A stretch of 64,000 bases of DNA, taken from positions 1 to 64,000 of the forward strand of contig JAFWSH010000007.1 in the NCBI GenBank assembly GCA_017519405.1. The letters are read 5' to 3'. The stretch's first letter is position 1. Every line of letters starts with the position of its first letter. The translations under genes were made by a program, and so were the position numbers. Positions 41,897 through 52,262 of the stretch are shown piece by piece. The DNA is from Clostridia bacterium (GTDB lineage: Bacteria > Bacillota > Clostridia > Christensenellales > Aristaeellaceae). The notes under the pieces are model-generated. The model was not told where the DNA came from. It saw only the letters and a list, made by a program, of their open reading frames with translations, and did not search any database.

Positions 41897-43618
41897 ATGG
41901 ATATCCGTGCAGCCTATGAACAATGGCTTCGTGACTTCGCCGGAGATGCGGACACGGTGGCGGATCTGCAGGCCATCGCCGACAATCCCGCGGAGATGGA
42001 GGATCGTTTCTACACCGAGCTGTCCTTTGGCACTGCGGGCATGCGGGGCGTGCTGGGCGCCGGCACCAACCGGATGAACCGCTACAATGTCCGCCGGGCC
42101 ACCAAGGGCCTGGCCCAGTACCTGAAGCAGGACCCCGTGAACGCCCAGCGGGGCGTGGCCATCGGCTATGACAGCCGGAACTTCTCCGCGGAGTTCGCCC
42201 GGGATACCGCGCTGGTGCTCTGCGCCGAGGGCGTGCCCGCCTACCTCTTTGACGCCCTGCGGCCGGTGCCGCTGCTCTCCTACGCAGTGCGCCACCTGAA
42301 CTGCGCGGCCGGCGTGGTGATCACCGCCTCCCACAACCCGCCCCAGTACAACGGCTACAAGGTCTATGGCGAGGACGGCGCCCAGTTGGGCCCGGAGCCT
42401 GCCGAGGCCGTGACCCGCTATATCCGCGCCCTGAACTATCTGGAGTGCCAGCCCATGGATGAGGAGGAGGCCAAGGCCAAGGGCCTGCTCCACATCATCG
42501 GCGACAAGGAAGTGGACGACGACTACATGGTGGAGGAGAAGACCCTCACCATCCAGCCGGATATGCTCCAGCGCATGGGCAGCAAGCTCTCCATCGTCTA
42601 TACCCCCCTGCACGGCTCCGGCAACGTGCCGGTGCGCCGCATCCTGCGGGAGGTGGGTGTCACCAACGTGTCCGTGGTCACCGAGCAGGAGCGCCCGGAC
42701 GGCAACTTCTCCACCCTGTCCTGCGCCCCCAACCCGGAGAACCCGGAGGCCTTCACCCTGGCCATCCGGCTGGCGGACAAGGTGGGTGCCAACACCATCT
42801 TCGCCACCGACCCGGACTGCGACCGCCTGGGCGTGGCCGTGCGGGGCAAGGACGGCGCCTTCCACCTCCTCACCGGCAACCAGATCGGCTGCGTGCTGCT
42901 GCACTACATCCTCTCCACCCTGAAGAAGCAGGGCCGGCTCCCGGCCAACGGCGCGGCGGTGAAGTCCATCGTCTCCACCTCCCTGGCCAACCGGATCTGC
43001 GAGGACTTCGGCATCGCCATCTATGAGACCCTCACGGGCTTCAAGTTCATCGGCGAGAAGATCCAGCAGTTCCAGGACACCGGCAGCAACACCTTCCTCT
43101 TCGGCTTTGAGGAGAGCTACGGCTTCCTGTCCTCCACCTTCGTGCGGGACAAGGACGGCGTCAACGCCTCCCTGCTGGTGACGGAGGTCTCTGCCGCCTG
43201 CGAGGAGGAGGGCATCACCCTCTACGACCGGATGCAGGAGATCTTTGCCCGCTACGGCTACTATGTGGAGAAGGTGGTCTCCGTCACCCTGCCCGGCAAG
43301 GAAGGCCTGGGCCGCATGAAGGAGATCATGAAGGGCCTGCGGGATAATCCCCCCAAGGAGATCGGCGGCATGAAGGTCACCGCCGTGCGGGACTACCTGA
43401 AGGGCACCCGCACCGACGCCCAGGGGACGACCCCCACGGGCCTGCCCGCCTCCGACGTGCTGTACTTCGAGCTGGAGAGCGGCTGCTGGGTCTGCATCCG
43501 TCCCTCCGGCACAGAGCCCAAGATCAAGCTCTACGTCAACGCCAACGCCCCGGAGAAGGCCGCGGCGGATGCGCTGGTGGAGAAGCTTCGCGCCGCCAGC
43601 GAGGAGCTGGTGAAGTAA
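41897..43618 (+). CDS. Phospho-sugar mutase (phosphoglucomutase type)
   Basis: 573 aa alpha-D-phosphohexomutase of the long Firmicutes PgcA type. Start 41897 has AAGGAGG. Four domains: FGTAGMRGVLGAGTNRMN, catalytic phosphoserine in VITASHNPPQYNGYKVY, metal loop FATDPDCDRLGVAV, sugar loop FGFEESYGFL, and phosphate loop RPSGTEPKIKLYV. Interconverts glucose-1-P and glucose-6-P (or the mannose pair). Monocistronic, with its own promoter and terminator. Codon bias indicates good expression. Confidence 0.95.
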   Translation: MDIRAAYEQWLRDFAGDADTVADLQAIADNPAEMEDRFYTELSFGTAGMRGVLGAGTNRMNRYNVRRATKGLAQYLKQDPVNAQRGVAIGYDSRNFSAEFARDTALVLCAEGVPAYLFDALRPVPLLSYAVRHLNCAAGVVITASHNPPQYNGYKVYGEDGAQLGPEPAEAVTRYIRALNYLECQPMDEEEAKAKGLLHIIGDKEVDDDYMVEEKTLTIQPDMLQRMGSKLSIVYTPLHGSGNVPVRRILREVGVTNVSVVTEQERPDGNFSTLSCAPNPENPEAFTLAIRLADKVGANTIFATDPDCDRLGVAVRGKDGAFHLLTGNQIGCVLLHYILSTLKKQGRLPANGAAVKSIVSTSLANRICEDFGIAIYETLTGFKFIGEKIQQFQDTGSNTFLFGFEESYGFLSSTFVRDKDGVNASLLVTEVSAACEEEGITLYDRMQEIFARYGYYVEKVVSVTLPGKEGLGRMKEIMKGLRDNPPKEIGGMKVTAVRDYLKGTRTDAQGTTPTGLPASDVLYFELESGCWVCIRPSGTEPKIKLYVNANAPEKAAADALVEKLRAASEELVK

Positions 43619-43621
43619 CAC

Positions 43622-43662
43622 AAAGCCCGGGTCAGGATCGCCTCCTGTCCCCGGGCTTTTTT
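43622..43662 (+). terminator. Terminator of the phosphoglucomutase gene
   Basis: AAAGCCCGGG (43622-43631) pairs with CCCGGGCTTT (43650-43659), with an inner CAGGA/TCCTG helix, then a U-run. Confidence 0.88.
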
Positions 43663-43746
43663 CCTGCTCATGTGAGCGTCTGCAGCATGAAGCAAAAGAA
43701 CCGTCTCCGGCACCATTGGGCACCGGGGACGGTTTTTGATTCGGAA

Positions 43747-45201
43747 TCAGTAGGCCTTGGCGAAGTACATCACCGTGTCAGCGGGGCGGCCGCAGCAGAC
43801 GCACTTGGTGCCGAAACGGTGGGCCGCCTGGTTGAAGGGCATGTTCCGGGAGGTGGCGTTGAAGCGCTCCTTGATGGCGTCCTCACAGGCCCGGTCGCCG
43901 CACCACATGGCCTTGGCGAAGCCGTGCTCCACCGCCTGGCCCAGCTCCTCCAGGTCGTGCACCTCGTAGGTGTGGGTGTCCCGGAAGGCCTTGGCCTGCT
44001 CGTAGAGGCCTTTCTGGATGTCGTCCAGCAGCGCCTTGATGGCCTCGGTAATGCCCTCCAGGGGCAGGGTGGTCTTCTCGCAGGTGTCCCGGCGGAAGAC
44101 GGTCACCACGCCGTTCTCCAGGTCCCGGGGACCCACCTCCAGGCGCGCGGGCACGCCCTTGAGCTCCCAGTCATTGAACTTGAAGCCGGCGGAGACGGTG
44201 TCCCGGTCGTCCAGCTTCACCCGGATGCCGGCGGCCTTCAGCTCGGCGAAGAGCTTCTCACAGGCCTCGGTGACGCCGGGCTTGTGGGCCGCGATGGGCA
44301 GGATCACCGCCTGGATGGGGGCGATGCGGGGGGGCAGGCGCAGGCCGCGCTCGTCGCCGTGGGTCATCACGATGGCGCCGATGAGCCGGGTGGAGACGCC
44401 CCAGCTGGTCTCTTCCGCATACTGCAGGCGGCCCTCCTTGTTCTGGAACTGGATCTGGTAGGCCTCGGCGAAGTTGGTGCCGAAGTTGTGGCTGGTGCCG
44501 GCCTGGAGGCTCTTGCCGTCCTGCATCATGGCCTCCATGGAGTAGGTGGCCCGGGCACCGGCGAACTTCTCCTTGTCGCTCTTGCGGCCCACGTACACGG
44601 GCAGGGCCATCACGTCCTCGGCGCACTCCCGGTAGACCTCCAGCATGTCCAGGGTCATCTGCTGGGCCTCCTCCTGGGAGGCGTGGAGGGTGTGGCCCTC
44701 CTGCCAGAGGAACTCACTGGTGCGCAGGAAGGGCCGGGTGGCCTTCTCCCAGCGCATGACGGAGCACCACTGGTTGTACTTCATGGGCAGGTCCCGCCAG
44801 GTCTGTACCCACTTGGAGAACATGGCGCAGAAGATGGTCTCGGAGGTGGGCCGGACGGCCAGCCGCTCGGTGAGCTGCTCCGTGCCGCCCTGGGTGACCC
44901 AGGCCACCTCGGGGGCGAAGCCCTCCACGTGCTCCTGCTCCTTCAGCAGCAGACTCTCCGGGATCAGCATGGGGAAGTAGACGTTCTCCACCCCGTGCTC
45001 CTTGAAGCGCTGGTCCATCTCCGCCTGAATCCGCTCCCAGATGGCGTAGCCATAGGGGCGGACGATCATGCAGCCCCGCACCGGCGCGTAGTCGCACAGC
45101 TGGGTCTGGGTGATCACATCCGTGTACCACTGGCTGAAGTCCACGTCCCGGGGTGTGATGAAGCTGACGAACTCCTGGCCCTTGTCCTTGTTCTTGCCCA
45201 T
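43747..45201 (-). CDS. proS: Prolyl-tRNA synthetase (archaeal/eukaryotic type)
   Basis: 484 aa class II synthetase of the short type 3 form, without the bacterial editing insert. Start 45201 has AAGGAGGAGG; frames upstream belong to the T-box leader. Class II motifs: YFPMLIPES, RTSEFLWQEGHTLHA, and the HGDERGLRLPPRIAP block. Anticodon-binding domain at about 300-400; the C-terminal zinc-type domain has CVCCG and ends in the characteristic AKAY with terminal Tyr. Controlled by a T-box leader that senses uncharged tRNA. Confidence 0.97.
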   Translation of the reverse strand: MGKNKDKGQEFVSFITPRDVDFSQWYTDVITQTQLCDYAPVRGCMIVRPYGYAIWERIQAEMDQRFKEHGVENVYFPMLIPESLLLKEQEHVEGFAPEVAWVTQGGTEQLTERLAVRPTSETIFCAMFSKWVQTWRDLPMKYNQWCSVMRWEKATRPFLRTSEFLWQEGHTLHASQEEAQQMTLDMLEVYRECAEDVMALPVYVGRKSDKEKFAGARATYSMEAMMQDGKSLQAGTSHNFGTNFAEAYQIQFQNKEGRLQYAEETSWGVSTRLIGAIVMTHGDERGLRLPPRIAPIQAVILPIAAHKPGVTEACEKLFAELKAAGIRVKLDDRDTVSAGFKFNDWELKGVPARLEVGPRDLENGVVTVFRRDTCEKTTLPLEGITEAIKALLDDIQKGLYEQAKAFRDTHTYEVHDLEELGQAVEHGFAKAMWCGDRACEDAIKERFNATSRNMPFNQAAHRFGTKCVCCGRPADTVMYFAKAY

Positions 45202-45231
45202 GGAAACCTCCTCCTTATGTTCCGTCGCCGG

Positions 45232-45475
45232 CAAAGAAAAGCCTTCGCCCGCGCTTGTTTTGCAGGGACGAAGGCAGATTGCTGCTTTCGCGGTACCACC
45301 CGGCTTGACCCGCCGGGGCGGGTCCACTCTTTCGGCATCCTTTCACGGGGATGAGGCGGCGGGGATTGGCCGCGGCTCCGGGCTGGGAGATGGACGCCTC
45401 CGCCGCGCACCTCACACTGCCTGTGCGCTCGCTGTGGGTTCGGGATCCATCGGGCCCCTCATGGCCTGTGGGTGG
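45232..45475 (-). promoter_or_regulatory. T-box riboswitch leader of proS
   Basis: The minus strand carries the T-box core GGTGGTACCGCG (45289-45300). After it comes a terminator: GCCTTCG (45269-45275) pairs with CGAAGGC (45241-45247) and TTTTCTTT follows. Upstream is a long structured leader; GATGGA and TCCATC can close stem I. In T-boxes, uncharged cognate tRNA stabilises the antiterminator. Proline is inferred from the downstream gene; I did not fix the specifier codon. Confidence 0.9.
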
Positions 45476-45504
45476 ATTATAGCCTTTTTCCGCCGGAAAA
45501 GCAA
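45476..45504 (-). promoter_or_regulatory. Promoter of the T-box-proS transcript
   Basis: Minus strand: TTGCTT (45499-45504), 17 bp, perfect TATAAT (45476-45481). Confidence 0.85.
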
Positions 45505-45539
45505 GTCTTTTCTTTATAAAGGACAGACAGCGGGGGAGG

Positions 45540-47183
45540 TCAGGCCTTGTTCTGGGCCTCCACCAGGCGGACGCCGCAGTACTGCTGGCGGAGCTTGGGC
45601 TTCTCGATCTTGCCGGTGGCGTTGCGGGGCACATCGGCGAAGATGATCTTCCGGGGGCGCTTGTAGCGGGGGAGACCCAGGCAGAACTCGTCGATCTCCT
45701 CCTCGGTGCAGCTCATGCCCTTCTTCACCTGGATGATGGCCGCGGCGATCTCTCCCAGGCGGGGGTCAGGCAGGCCGATGACCGCCACGTCGTGCACCTT
45801 GGGGCAGGTGGCGAGGAAGTTCTCAATCTGCACGGGGTAGAGGTTTTCGCCGCCGGAGATGATCACGTCCTTCTTCCGGTCCACCAGGAAGATGAAGCCG
45901 TCCTCGTCCTCCATGGCCATGTCGCCGGTGTGGAGCCAGCCGTCCCTGATGGCCTCCGCCGTGGCGGCCTCGTCATGGAAGTAGCAGCGCATGACGCCGG
46001 GGCCCTTGACGCACAATTCGCCCACGTCCCCCTGCTTCACCGGGACGTCATGCTCGTCCACGATCTTGGCCTTCCAGCCGAAGCCGGGCTTGCCGATGGC
46101 GCCCACCTTGTGGATGTTCTCCATCCCCAGGTGCACGCATCCGGGACCGGTGGACTCGCTCAGGCCGTAGTTGGTGTCGTACTTGTGGTGGGGGAAGTAC
46201 TCCAGCCAGTGCTTGATCAGGGAGGGCGGCACGGGCTGGGCGCCGATGTGCATCAGCCGCAGCTGGCTCAGGTGGCGGCCCTCCAGGGTGAGCTCCCCCC
46301 GGTCCAGGGCGGCCAGGATGTCCTGGGCCCAGGGCACCAGCAGCCAGACGATGGTGCAGCGCTCCCAGGAGATGGTGTCCAGGATGGCCTTGGGCCGGTT
46401 GCCCTTGAGCAGCACGGCGCGGCTGCCGGTGAAGAGGGAGCCGAACCAGTGCATCTTGGCACCGGTGTGATACAGGGGCGGAATGCACAGGAAGATGTCG
46501 TTATGGGTGGTCTCGTGGTGCACCGCCTCCATGCGGGCACTCTGCATCAGCGCGGTATGGTCCAGGAGGATGGCCTTGGGGAAGCCGGTGGTGCCGGAGG
46601 AGTAGTAGATGGCGGCCTCGTCCGTGTCCTGCACCAGCACCTTGGGGGCGGAGGAGGAGCAGTTGGCCACGGCCTCGGCGTAGCTCTCCGCAAAGGAGGG
46701 ACAGCTGTCCCCCACAAAGAAGAGCAGGCGTTCTTTGCCGATGTTGGGCACGATATCCTCCACCCGGCCGATGAACTCGGGCCCGAAGAAGAGGATGTCC
46801 GCCTCCGCCAGCTTCACGCAGTACTCGATCTCCGAGGCGGTGTAGCGGAAATTCAGGGGCACGGCCACGGCGCCGGTTTTCAGGATGCCGAAATAGATGG
46901 GCAGCCACTCCAGGCAGTTCATCAGCAGGATGGCCACCTTCTGCCCCTTCCGGATGCCCCGGGACAGCAGCATATTGGCGACGCGGTTCGCCTTCTCGTC
47001 AAACACGCTCCAGGTGATCTCCCGGCGGTAGGGGGTGGCGGAGGTGGGCTGGATCAGTTCATATTCCCGCCAGGTGACCCGGGGCTCCTCCTGGATCTCC
47101 GGGTTGATCTCCACCAGGGCGACCTCCTCACCGTAGAGCTTGCTGTTGCGCTCCAGCAGGTCGGTAATGGGCACGTTCAACAT
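45540..47183 (-). CDS. AMP-dependent acyl-CoA synthetase/ligase
   Basis: 547 aa adenylate-forming enzyme. Phosphate loop YYSSGTTGFPKAI, NYGLSESTGPG, hinge region WLHTGDMAMEDEDGFIFLVDRKKDVIISGGENLYP, and the C-terminal catalytic Lys in RNATGKIEKPKL. Activates a carboxylic acid with ATP and joins it to CoA; aromatic acids such as cinnamates or ferulate are one option given the feruloyl-esterase-like enzymes here, but fatty or other acids are equally possible. ATG 47183 abuts GAGAGG; GTG 47174 is better spaced and could be the true start. Confidence 0.92.
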   Translation of the reverse strand: MLNVPITDLLERNSKLYGEEVALVEINPEIQEEPRVTWREYELIQPTSATPYRREITWSVFDEKANRVANMLLSRGIRKGQKVAILLMNCLEWLPIYFGILKTGAVAVPLNFRYTASEIEYCVKLAEADILFFGPEFIGRVEDIVPNIGKERLLFFVGDSCPSFAESYAEAVANCSSSAPKVLVQDTDEAAIYYSSGTTGFPKAILLDHTALMQSARMEAVHHETTHNDIFLCIPPLYHTGAKMHWFGSLFTGSRAVLLKGNRPKAILDTISWERCTIVWLLVPWAQDILAALDRGELTLEGRHLSQLRLMHIGAQPVPPSLIKHWLEYFPHHKYDTNYGLSESTGPGCVHLGMENIHKVGAIGKPGFGWKAKIVDEHDVPVKQGDVGELCVKGPGVMRCYFHDEAATAEAIRDGWLHTGDMAMEDEDGFIFLVDRKKDVIISGGENLYPVQIENFLATCPKVHDVAVIGLPDPRLGEIAAAIIQVKKGMSCTEEEIDEFCLGLPRYKRPRKIIFADVPRNATGKIEKPKLRQQYCGVRLVEAQNKA

Positions 47184-47247
47184 CCTCTCTATGTGTGAAT
47201 TCAGCGGCGGGCTCTTCAATGCTTTATTGCTTTTACCCGCTAAAGAT

Positions 47248-47276
47248 ATGATACCAGAATGATGATGCCCTGTCAA
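47248..47276 (-). promoter_or_regulatory. Promoter of the acyl-CoA synthetase gene
   Basis: Minus strand: TTGACA (47271-47276), 17 bp, TATCAT (47248-47253) with TG one base before. Divergent from the ABC importer promoter. Confidence 0.85.
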
Positions 47277-47331
47277 GCGCCGAGGGACAGAAAACATTGT
47301 TAATTCTTTGTCAAAATCGTGCCTTCCGGGA

Positions 47332-47360
47332 TTGCAACCGCCTGTTGTTTGTGCTATACT
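47332..47360 (+). promoter_or_regulatory. Promoter of the ABC importer operon
   Basis: TTGCAA (47332-47337), 17 bp, TATACT (47355-47360) with GTGC before it. Confidence 0.78.
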
Positions 47361-47383
47361 GCGGGTGAAAGGAGACGATAACC

Positions 47384-48349
47384 ATGTGGAGAAAACTGAT
47401 TGCGTTTATGCTGACCCTGGCGCTGCTCGGCGCCTGGGGAGCCTCTGTGGCCGAGACGGAGGCCGCGCCTCTGCGGGTGGTGGCGCTGAAAGGCCCCACC
47501 GCCATGGGCATGGTGAAGATGATGGAGGACAACAATGACAGTTATGACTTCACCATCGCGGCCGCCATCGACGAGGTGACGCCCCTGATCGCCCAGGGCA
47601 AGACGGACATCGCCGCCGTGCCGGCCAACCTGGCCGCCGTGCTGTACCAGAAGCTGAACGGCGAGGTGCAGGTGCTGGCCATCAATACTCTGGGTGTGCT
47701 CTACATCGTGGAGAACGGCGACACCGTGCACAGCGTGGAGGACCTGCGGGGCCGCACCATCTACGCCAGCGGCAAGGGCGCCACGCCGGAGTATGCCCTG
47801 CAGTACATCCTCTCCGGCAACGGCCTGGACCCGGAGAAGGACCTCACCATCGAGTGGAAGAGCGAGCACACCGAATGCCTCAACGCCCTGCTGAACGATG
47901 AAAAGGGCATCGCCCTGCTGCCCCAGCCCTTTGTCACCACGGCCATGACCAAGGCAGAGGGCCTGCGGGTGGCCATCGACCTGAACGATGCCTGGGACGC
48001 CCTGCAGAAGGACGCCGAGAACCCCTCCGCCCTGCTCACCGGCGTGGTGGTGGTGCGCCGTGCCTTCGCCCAGGAGCATCCCGACCAGGTGAACGCCTTC
48101 CTGGATGCCTACGCCGCGTCTGTGGCCTTTGTCCAGGAGAACAACGACGAGGCGGCGGCCCTGGTGGGGAAGTATGAGATCATCCCCGAGGCGGTGGCCA
48201 AGAAGGCCCTCCCCGCCTGCAACATCGTGTTCATCGAGGGGGAGGAGATGGCCCGGAAGCTCTCCGGCTACCTGACGGTGCTCTTTGAGGCCAACCCCGC
48301 GTCCGTGGGCGGCCAGATGCCTGACGAGGCCTTCTATTTCAAGCGCTGA
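47384..48349 (+). CDS. ABC transporter substrate-binding protein (NitT/TauT/SsuA type)
   Basis: 321 aa exported periplasmic-binding-protein-like receptor. Signal peptide 1-22 (MLTLALLGAWGASVAE) without a lipobox Cys, odd for a Gram-positive-type binding protein, which usually has a lipid anchor. Two-lobe fold with IDEVTPLIAQGKTDIAAVPANLAAVLYQ and DLRGRTIYASGKGATPEY as in the NitT/TauT/ThiY group. Ligand unknown (sulfonates, pyrimidine precursors, nitrate-like ions or others). Followed by permease and ATPase. Confidence 0.9.
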   Translation: MWRKLIAFMLTLALLGAWGASVAETEAAPLRVVALKGPTAMGMVKMMEDNNDSYDFTIAAAIDEVTPLIAQGKTDIAAVPANLAAVLYQKLNGEVQVLAINTLGVLYIVENGDTVHSVEDLRGRTIYASGKGATPEYALQYILSGNGLDPEKDLTIEWKSEHTECLNALLNDEKGIALLPQPFVTTAMTKAEGLRVAIDLNDAWDALQKDAENPSALLTGVVVVRRAFAQEHPDQVNAFLDAYAASVAFVQENNDEAAALVGKYEIIPEAVAKKALPACNIVFIEGEEMARKLSGYLTVLFEANPASVGGQMPDEAFYFKR

Positions 48350-48363
48350 TTTCCGGAAAGGAA

Positions 48364-48402
48364 AAAGGGCAGGGACCGGACATCCGGCGCCTGCCCTTTC
48401 TT
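48364..48402 (+). terminator. Intra-operon hairpin after the binding-protein gene
   Basis: AAAGGGCAGG (48364-48373) pairs with CCTGCCCTTT (48390-48399), then CTTG. The U-run is weak. It probably lowers permease/ATPase expression relative to the receptor or protects the 5' mRNA segment. Confidence 0.65.
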
Positions 48403-48408
48403 GAAACA

Positions 48409-49167
48409 ATGAGAGATGACAACCGGAGAATCCCGGTCCGGCTCTGGGCGGCCCTGTGCTGGATTGCCGTATGGCAGCTGGCTGCCATGGCCATCGGCCG
48501 CGAACTGCTGCTGCCCACCCCGCTGCAGGTGGTGGCGCGGCTCTTTGAGCTGGTGCAAACCGCGCAGTTCTGGACCTCCGTGGGGGGCTCCCTGCTGCGG
48601 ATTGCCTGCGGATTCTTCTCCGCGGTGCTGCTGGGGGTGCTCTTCGCCGGGCTGGCCAGCCGTTTCACCTGGGCGGAGGCGCTGATCTCCCCGGTGATGC
48701 TCACCTTCAAGACCGTGCCGGTGGCCAGCTTCATCATCCTGGCCCTGATCTGGTTCTCCTCCCGGAACCTGGCCATCCTGATCTCCTTCATGATGGTGCT
48801 GCCGGTGATCTACATCAACGTGCTGGGGGGCATCCGCTCGGTGGATCCCCAGCTGGACGAGATGGCCAGGGTCTTCCGCCTGCCCCTGTCCCGCCGGATC
48901 CGCTGCGTCCTCCTGCCCCAGGTGATGCCCGCCTTCCGCAACGGCATTACCCTGGGCCTGGGCCTGTGCTGGAAGAGCGGCGTGGCAGCGGAGGTGATCG
49001 GCATGCCCCGGGGCTCCATCGGCGAGCGGCTGCAGCAGGCCAAGGTTTACCTGGAGACCCCCGACGTCTTCGCTTGGACGCTGGTCATCGTGGCGGTGAG
49101 CCTGCTGTTTGAGCGCCTGGTGCTGCTGCTGGTCAAGGCGGCGGAGCACAGGCTGGAAAGGGTGTGA
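48409..49167 (+). CDS. ABC transporter permease (NitT/TauT type)
   Basis: 252 aa, about six membrane helices. The family coupling loop is seen near residues 145-190: DEMARVFRLPLSRRIRCVLLPQVMPAFRNGITLGLGLCWKSGVAAEVIGMPRG, matching the EAA motif of SsuC/TauC permeases. Start 48409 follows the intra-operon hairpin closely with no clear ribosome site (the TTGAAACA upstream is weak), which fits low expression. Overall unit: receptor, permease, ATPase. Confidence 0.92.
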   Translation: MRDDNRRIPVRLWAALCWIAVWQLAAMAIGRELLLPTPLQVVARLFELVQTAQFWTSVGGSLLRIACGFFSAVLLGVLFAGLASRFTWAEALISPVMLTFKTVPVASFIILALIWFSSRNLAILISFMMVLPVIYINVLGGIRSVDPQLDEMARVFRLPLSRRIRCVLLPQVMPAFRNGITLGLGLCWKSGVAAEVIGMPRGSIGERLQQAKVYLETPDVFAWTLVIVAVSLLFERLVLLLVKAAEHRLERV

Positions 49168-49171
49168 GGGC

Positions 49172-49744
49172 ATGGAGGACATCCGGATCCGGGGGCTGGA
49201 GAAGGCCTTTGGGGACAAGCAGGTGCTGCGGGAGGTGAGCCTCACCATCCCCGCCGGCGGCACGGTGTGCCTCATGGCCCCCTCCGGGGCGGGCAAGACC
49301 ACCCTGCTGCGGATGCTGGCGGGCCTGGAGACCCCGGACGCGGGGGAGATCACCGGGCTGGCGGCATACCGCACCGGCATGGTGTTTCAGGAGGACCGGC
49401 TCATCGGGGCCCTCTCCCCGGTGGAGAACATCCGCCTGGTGGCGCCGGAGCGCAGCCGGGATTCCCTGCTGCCGCTCCTGGAGCGCTTCCTGCTGAGGGA
49501 CTGCGCCGACCAGCCCGCCCGGGAGCTCTCCGGCGGCATGGCCAGGCGGACGGCGCTGCTCCGGGCGCTGCTGTCCGACGCCAACCTGCTGCTGCTGGAC
49601 GAACCCTTCACCGGGCTGGACGGGGAGACCCTGGGGGTGGTGCTGGAGGAGACCCGCGCCCTGCTGGCCGGGCGAACCTGCGTACTGGTGACCCACCGGC
49701 CGGAGGAGGCGGAGGCCCTGGGGGCGGAGATTGTATCGCTCTGA
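49172..49744 (+). CDS. ABC transporter ATP-binding protein
   Basis: 190 aa, short for an ABC ATPase (usual 230-260) because the C-terminal extension is missing, but all catalytic motifs are kept: Walker A APSGAGKTTLLR, Q-loop FQEDRLIG, signature ELSGGMARRTALLRAL, Walker B LLLLDEPFTGLDG and H-loop VTHRPEEAE. Begins 4 bp after the permease stop (GTGAGGGC between). Completes the importer. Confidence 0.92.
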   Translation: MEDIRIRGLEKAFGDKQVLREVSLTIPAGGTVCLMAPSGAGKTTLLRMLAGLETPDAGEITGLAAYRTGMVFQEDRLIGALSPVENIRLVAPERSRDSLLPLLERFLLRDCADQPARELSGGMARRTALLRALLSDANLLLLDEPFTGLDGETLGVVLEETRALLAGRTCVLVTHRPEEAEALGAEIVSL

Positions 49745-49755
49745 CGTGGTGCCTG

Positions 49756-50745
49756 TCAGGCCGCGAAAAGACGGATGTACAGGAAACTGATCAGACCTGT
49801 GGCGGAGGCGCTGACGAGGAAGAATACGCCGTTGTAGCAGTAGGTCAGAGGCGTGTAGTCTTCATCACCCGGAAACCGGTCATGGCCCCAGCCATACAGG
49901 AAATGGAAGCCCATCGAGATCAGACCGGCCAGCACAATGTATCCGATGCGGCTTGCGTCGCTGAAGAGGGGCGTGATGAACAGGCGGGAGACCGCGCAGC
50001 CGAGCATCACGCAGAGTACGCTGTTCTCCATGATCTCCTTCAGCACGACGCCGATCATCAGGCCGCCCACCGCGATGACCCAGACCATGTGGAGAATCGA
50101 CAGGAACACATTGCTGACGGCATCGGGGAAGAAACGCCCGGTGCCCCAGGAAAGGACCCAGATCAGGGCAGACCGGATTTCATGCCAGCAGGTGAAGGCG
50201 ATGACAGCCGCGCCGACGGAGATGATCCAATTGGCTGCCCCTGTTGCAGCTGTCTGCCATGTCTCAAACAGGGCTGCGTCCTCCCGGTCACAGAGCAGAT
50301 GGCAGAGCAGGCCCCACACAAGCAGGATCAGCGCCGCGCCGACGCTGGTACAGAACGCCTCGCCGGAGGTGAACTGCGTCAGCAGGAAGCCGTTTGGGTC
50401 CTTTTTTATTGCCTCCAGCAGGACCGTGCTGTCCGGCACTTCCAGCAGGGCTTCCACATCCCCCCGGGGGAGCACCAGGTCGACCAGCTCGCCGGGGGAA
50501 ACCCCGGAGGCAAACGTGGCGAGAAAGGCCAGACCGGCCACGACAGCGGCGGCTGCCAGACTGACCCACACAGTGGGGAGCCTGGGGAGAGAGCGGGGGC
50601 GATCCGACCCGCTGAGTTCGTGGACATAGGACATGCCCAGGGACGCGGGAATACATCCAAGCAGCCCGATCCCCCAGAACACGGCCATGCCGAAGAGAAC
50701 CTGGATCACAATCCAGAGGGTGTGGAGAACGGAGAATACCGTCAT
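49756..50745 (-). CDS. Polytopic membrane protein of unknown function
   Basis: 329 aa, about eight hydrophobic segments (for example VIQVLFGMAVFWGIGLLGCIP, VSLAAAAVVAGLAFLATFASG, AALILLVWGLLCHLL). No recognised family or catalytic motif. An extracytoplasmic loop of about 60 residues lies near residues 80-135. Its start has GGAGG upstream. It follows ftsZ on the same strand but a strong terminator lies between, so it is probably separate. Function unknown. Confidence 0.75.
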   Translation of the reverse strand: MTVFSVLHTLWIVIQVLFGMAVFWGIGLLGCIPASLGMSYVHELSGSDRPRSLPRLPTVWVSLAAAAVVAGLAFLATFASGVSPGELVDLVLPRGDVEALLEVPDSTVLLEAIKKDPNGFLLTQFTSGEAFCTSVGAALILLVWGLLCHLLCDREDAALFETWQTAATGAANWIISVGAAVIAFTCWHEIRSALIWVLSWGTGRFFPDAVSNVFLSILHMVWVIAVGGLMIGVVLKEIMENSVLCVMLGCAVSRLFITPLFSDASRIGYIVLAGLISMGFHFLYGWGHDRFPGDEDYTPLTYCYNGVFFLVSASATGLISFLYIRLFAA

Positions 50746-50776
50746 ACAGTCCTCCCGATGCCGGAATCGGCGCTAA

Positions 50777-50805
50777 AAAACGGGCAGCGCAGCGCTGCCC
50801 GTTTT
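50777..50805 (-). terminator. Terminator of ftsA-ftsZ
   Basis: AAAACGGGCAG (50777-50787) pairs with CTGCCCGTTTT (50795-50805), 7-nt loop; a U-run follows on the minus strand. Confidence 0.88.
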
Positions 50806-50812
50806 GGTTGGT

Positions 50813-52213
<1,401 letters not shown>

Positions 52214-52262
52214 GTTGCATCCTCCTGACTCTTTTGACGTTGCTTTATTTGTCCGGCTGCGC

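Noticed and set aside
45300-45470. Assignment of the T-box specifier codon to proline from sequence
   Set aside because: No CCN codon could be placed confidently in a specifier loop by eye; amino acid is inferred only from proS.
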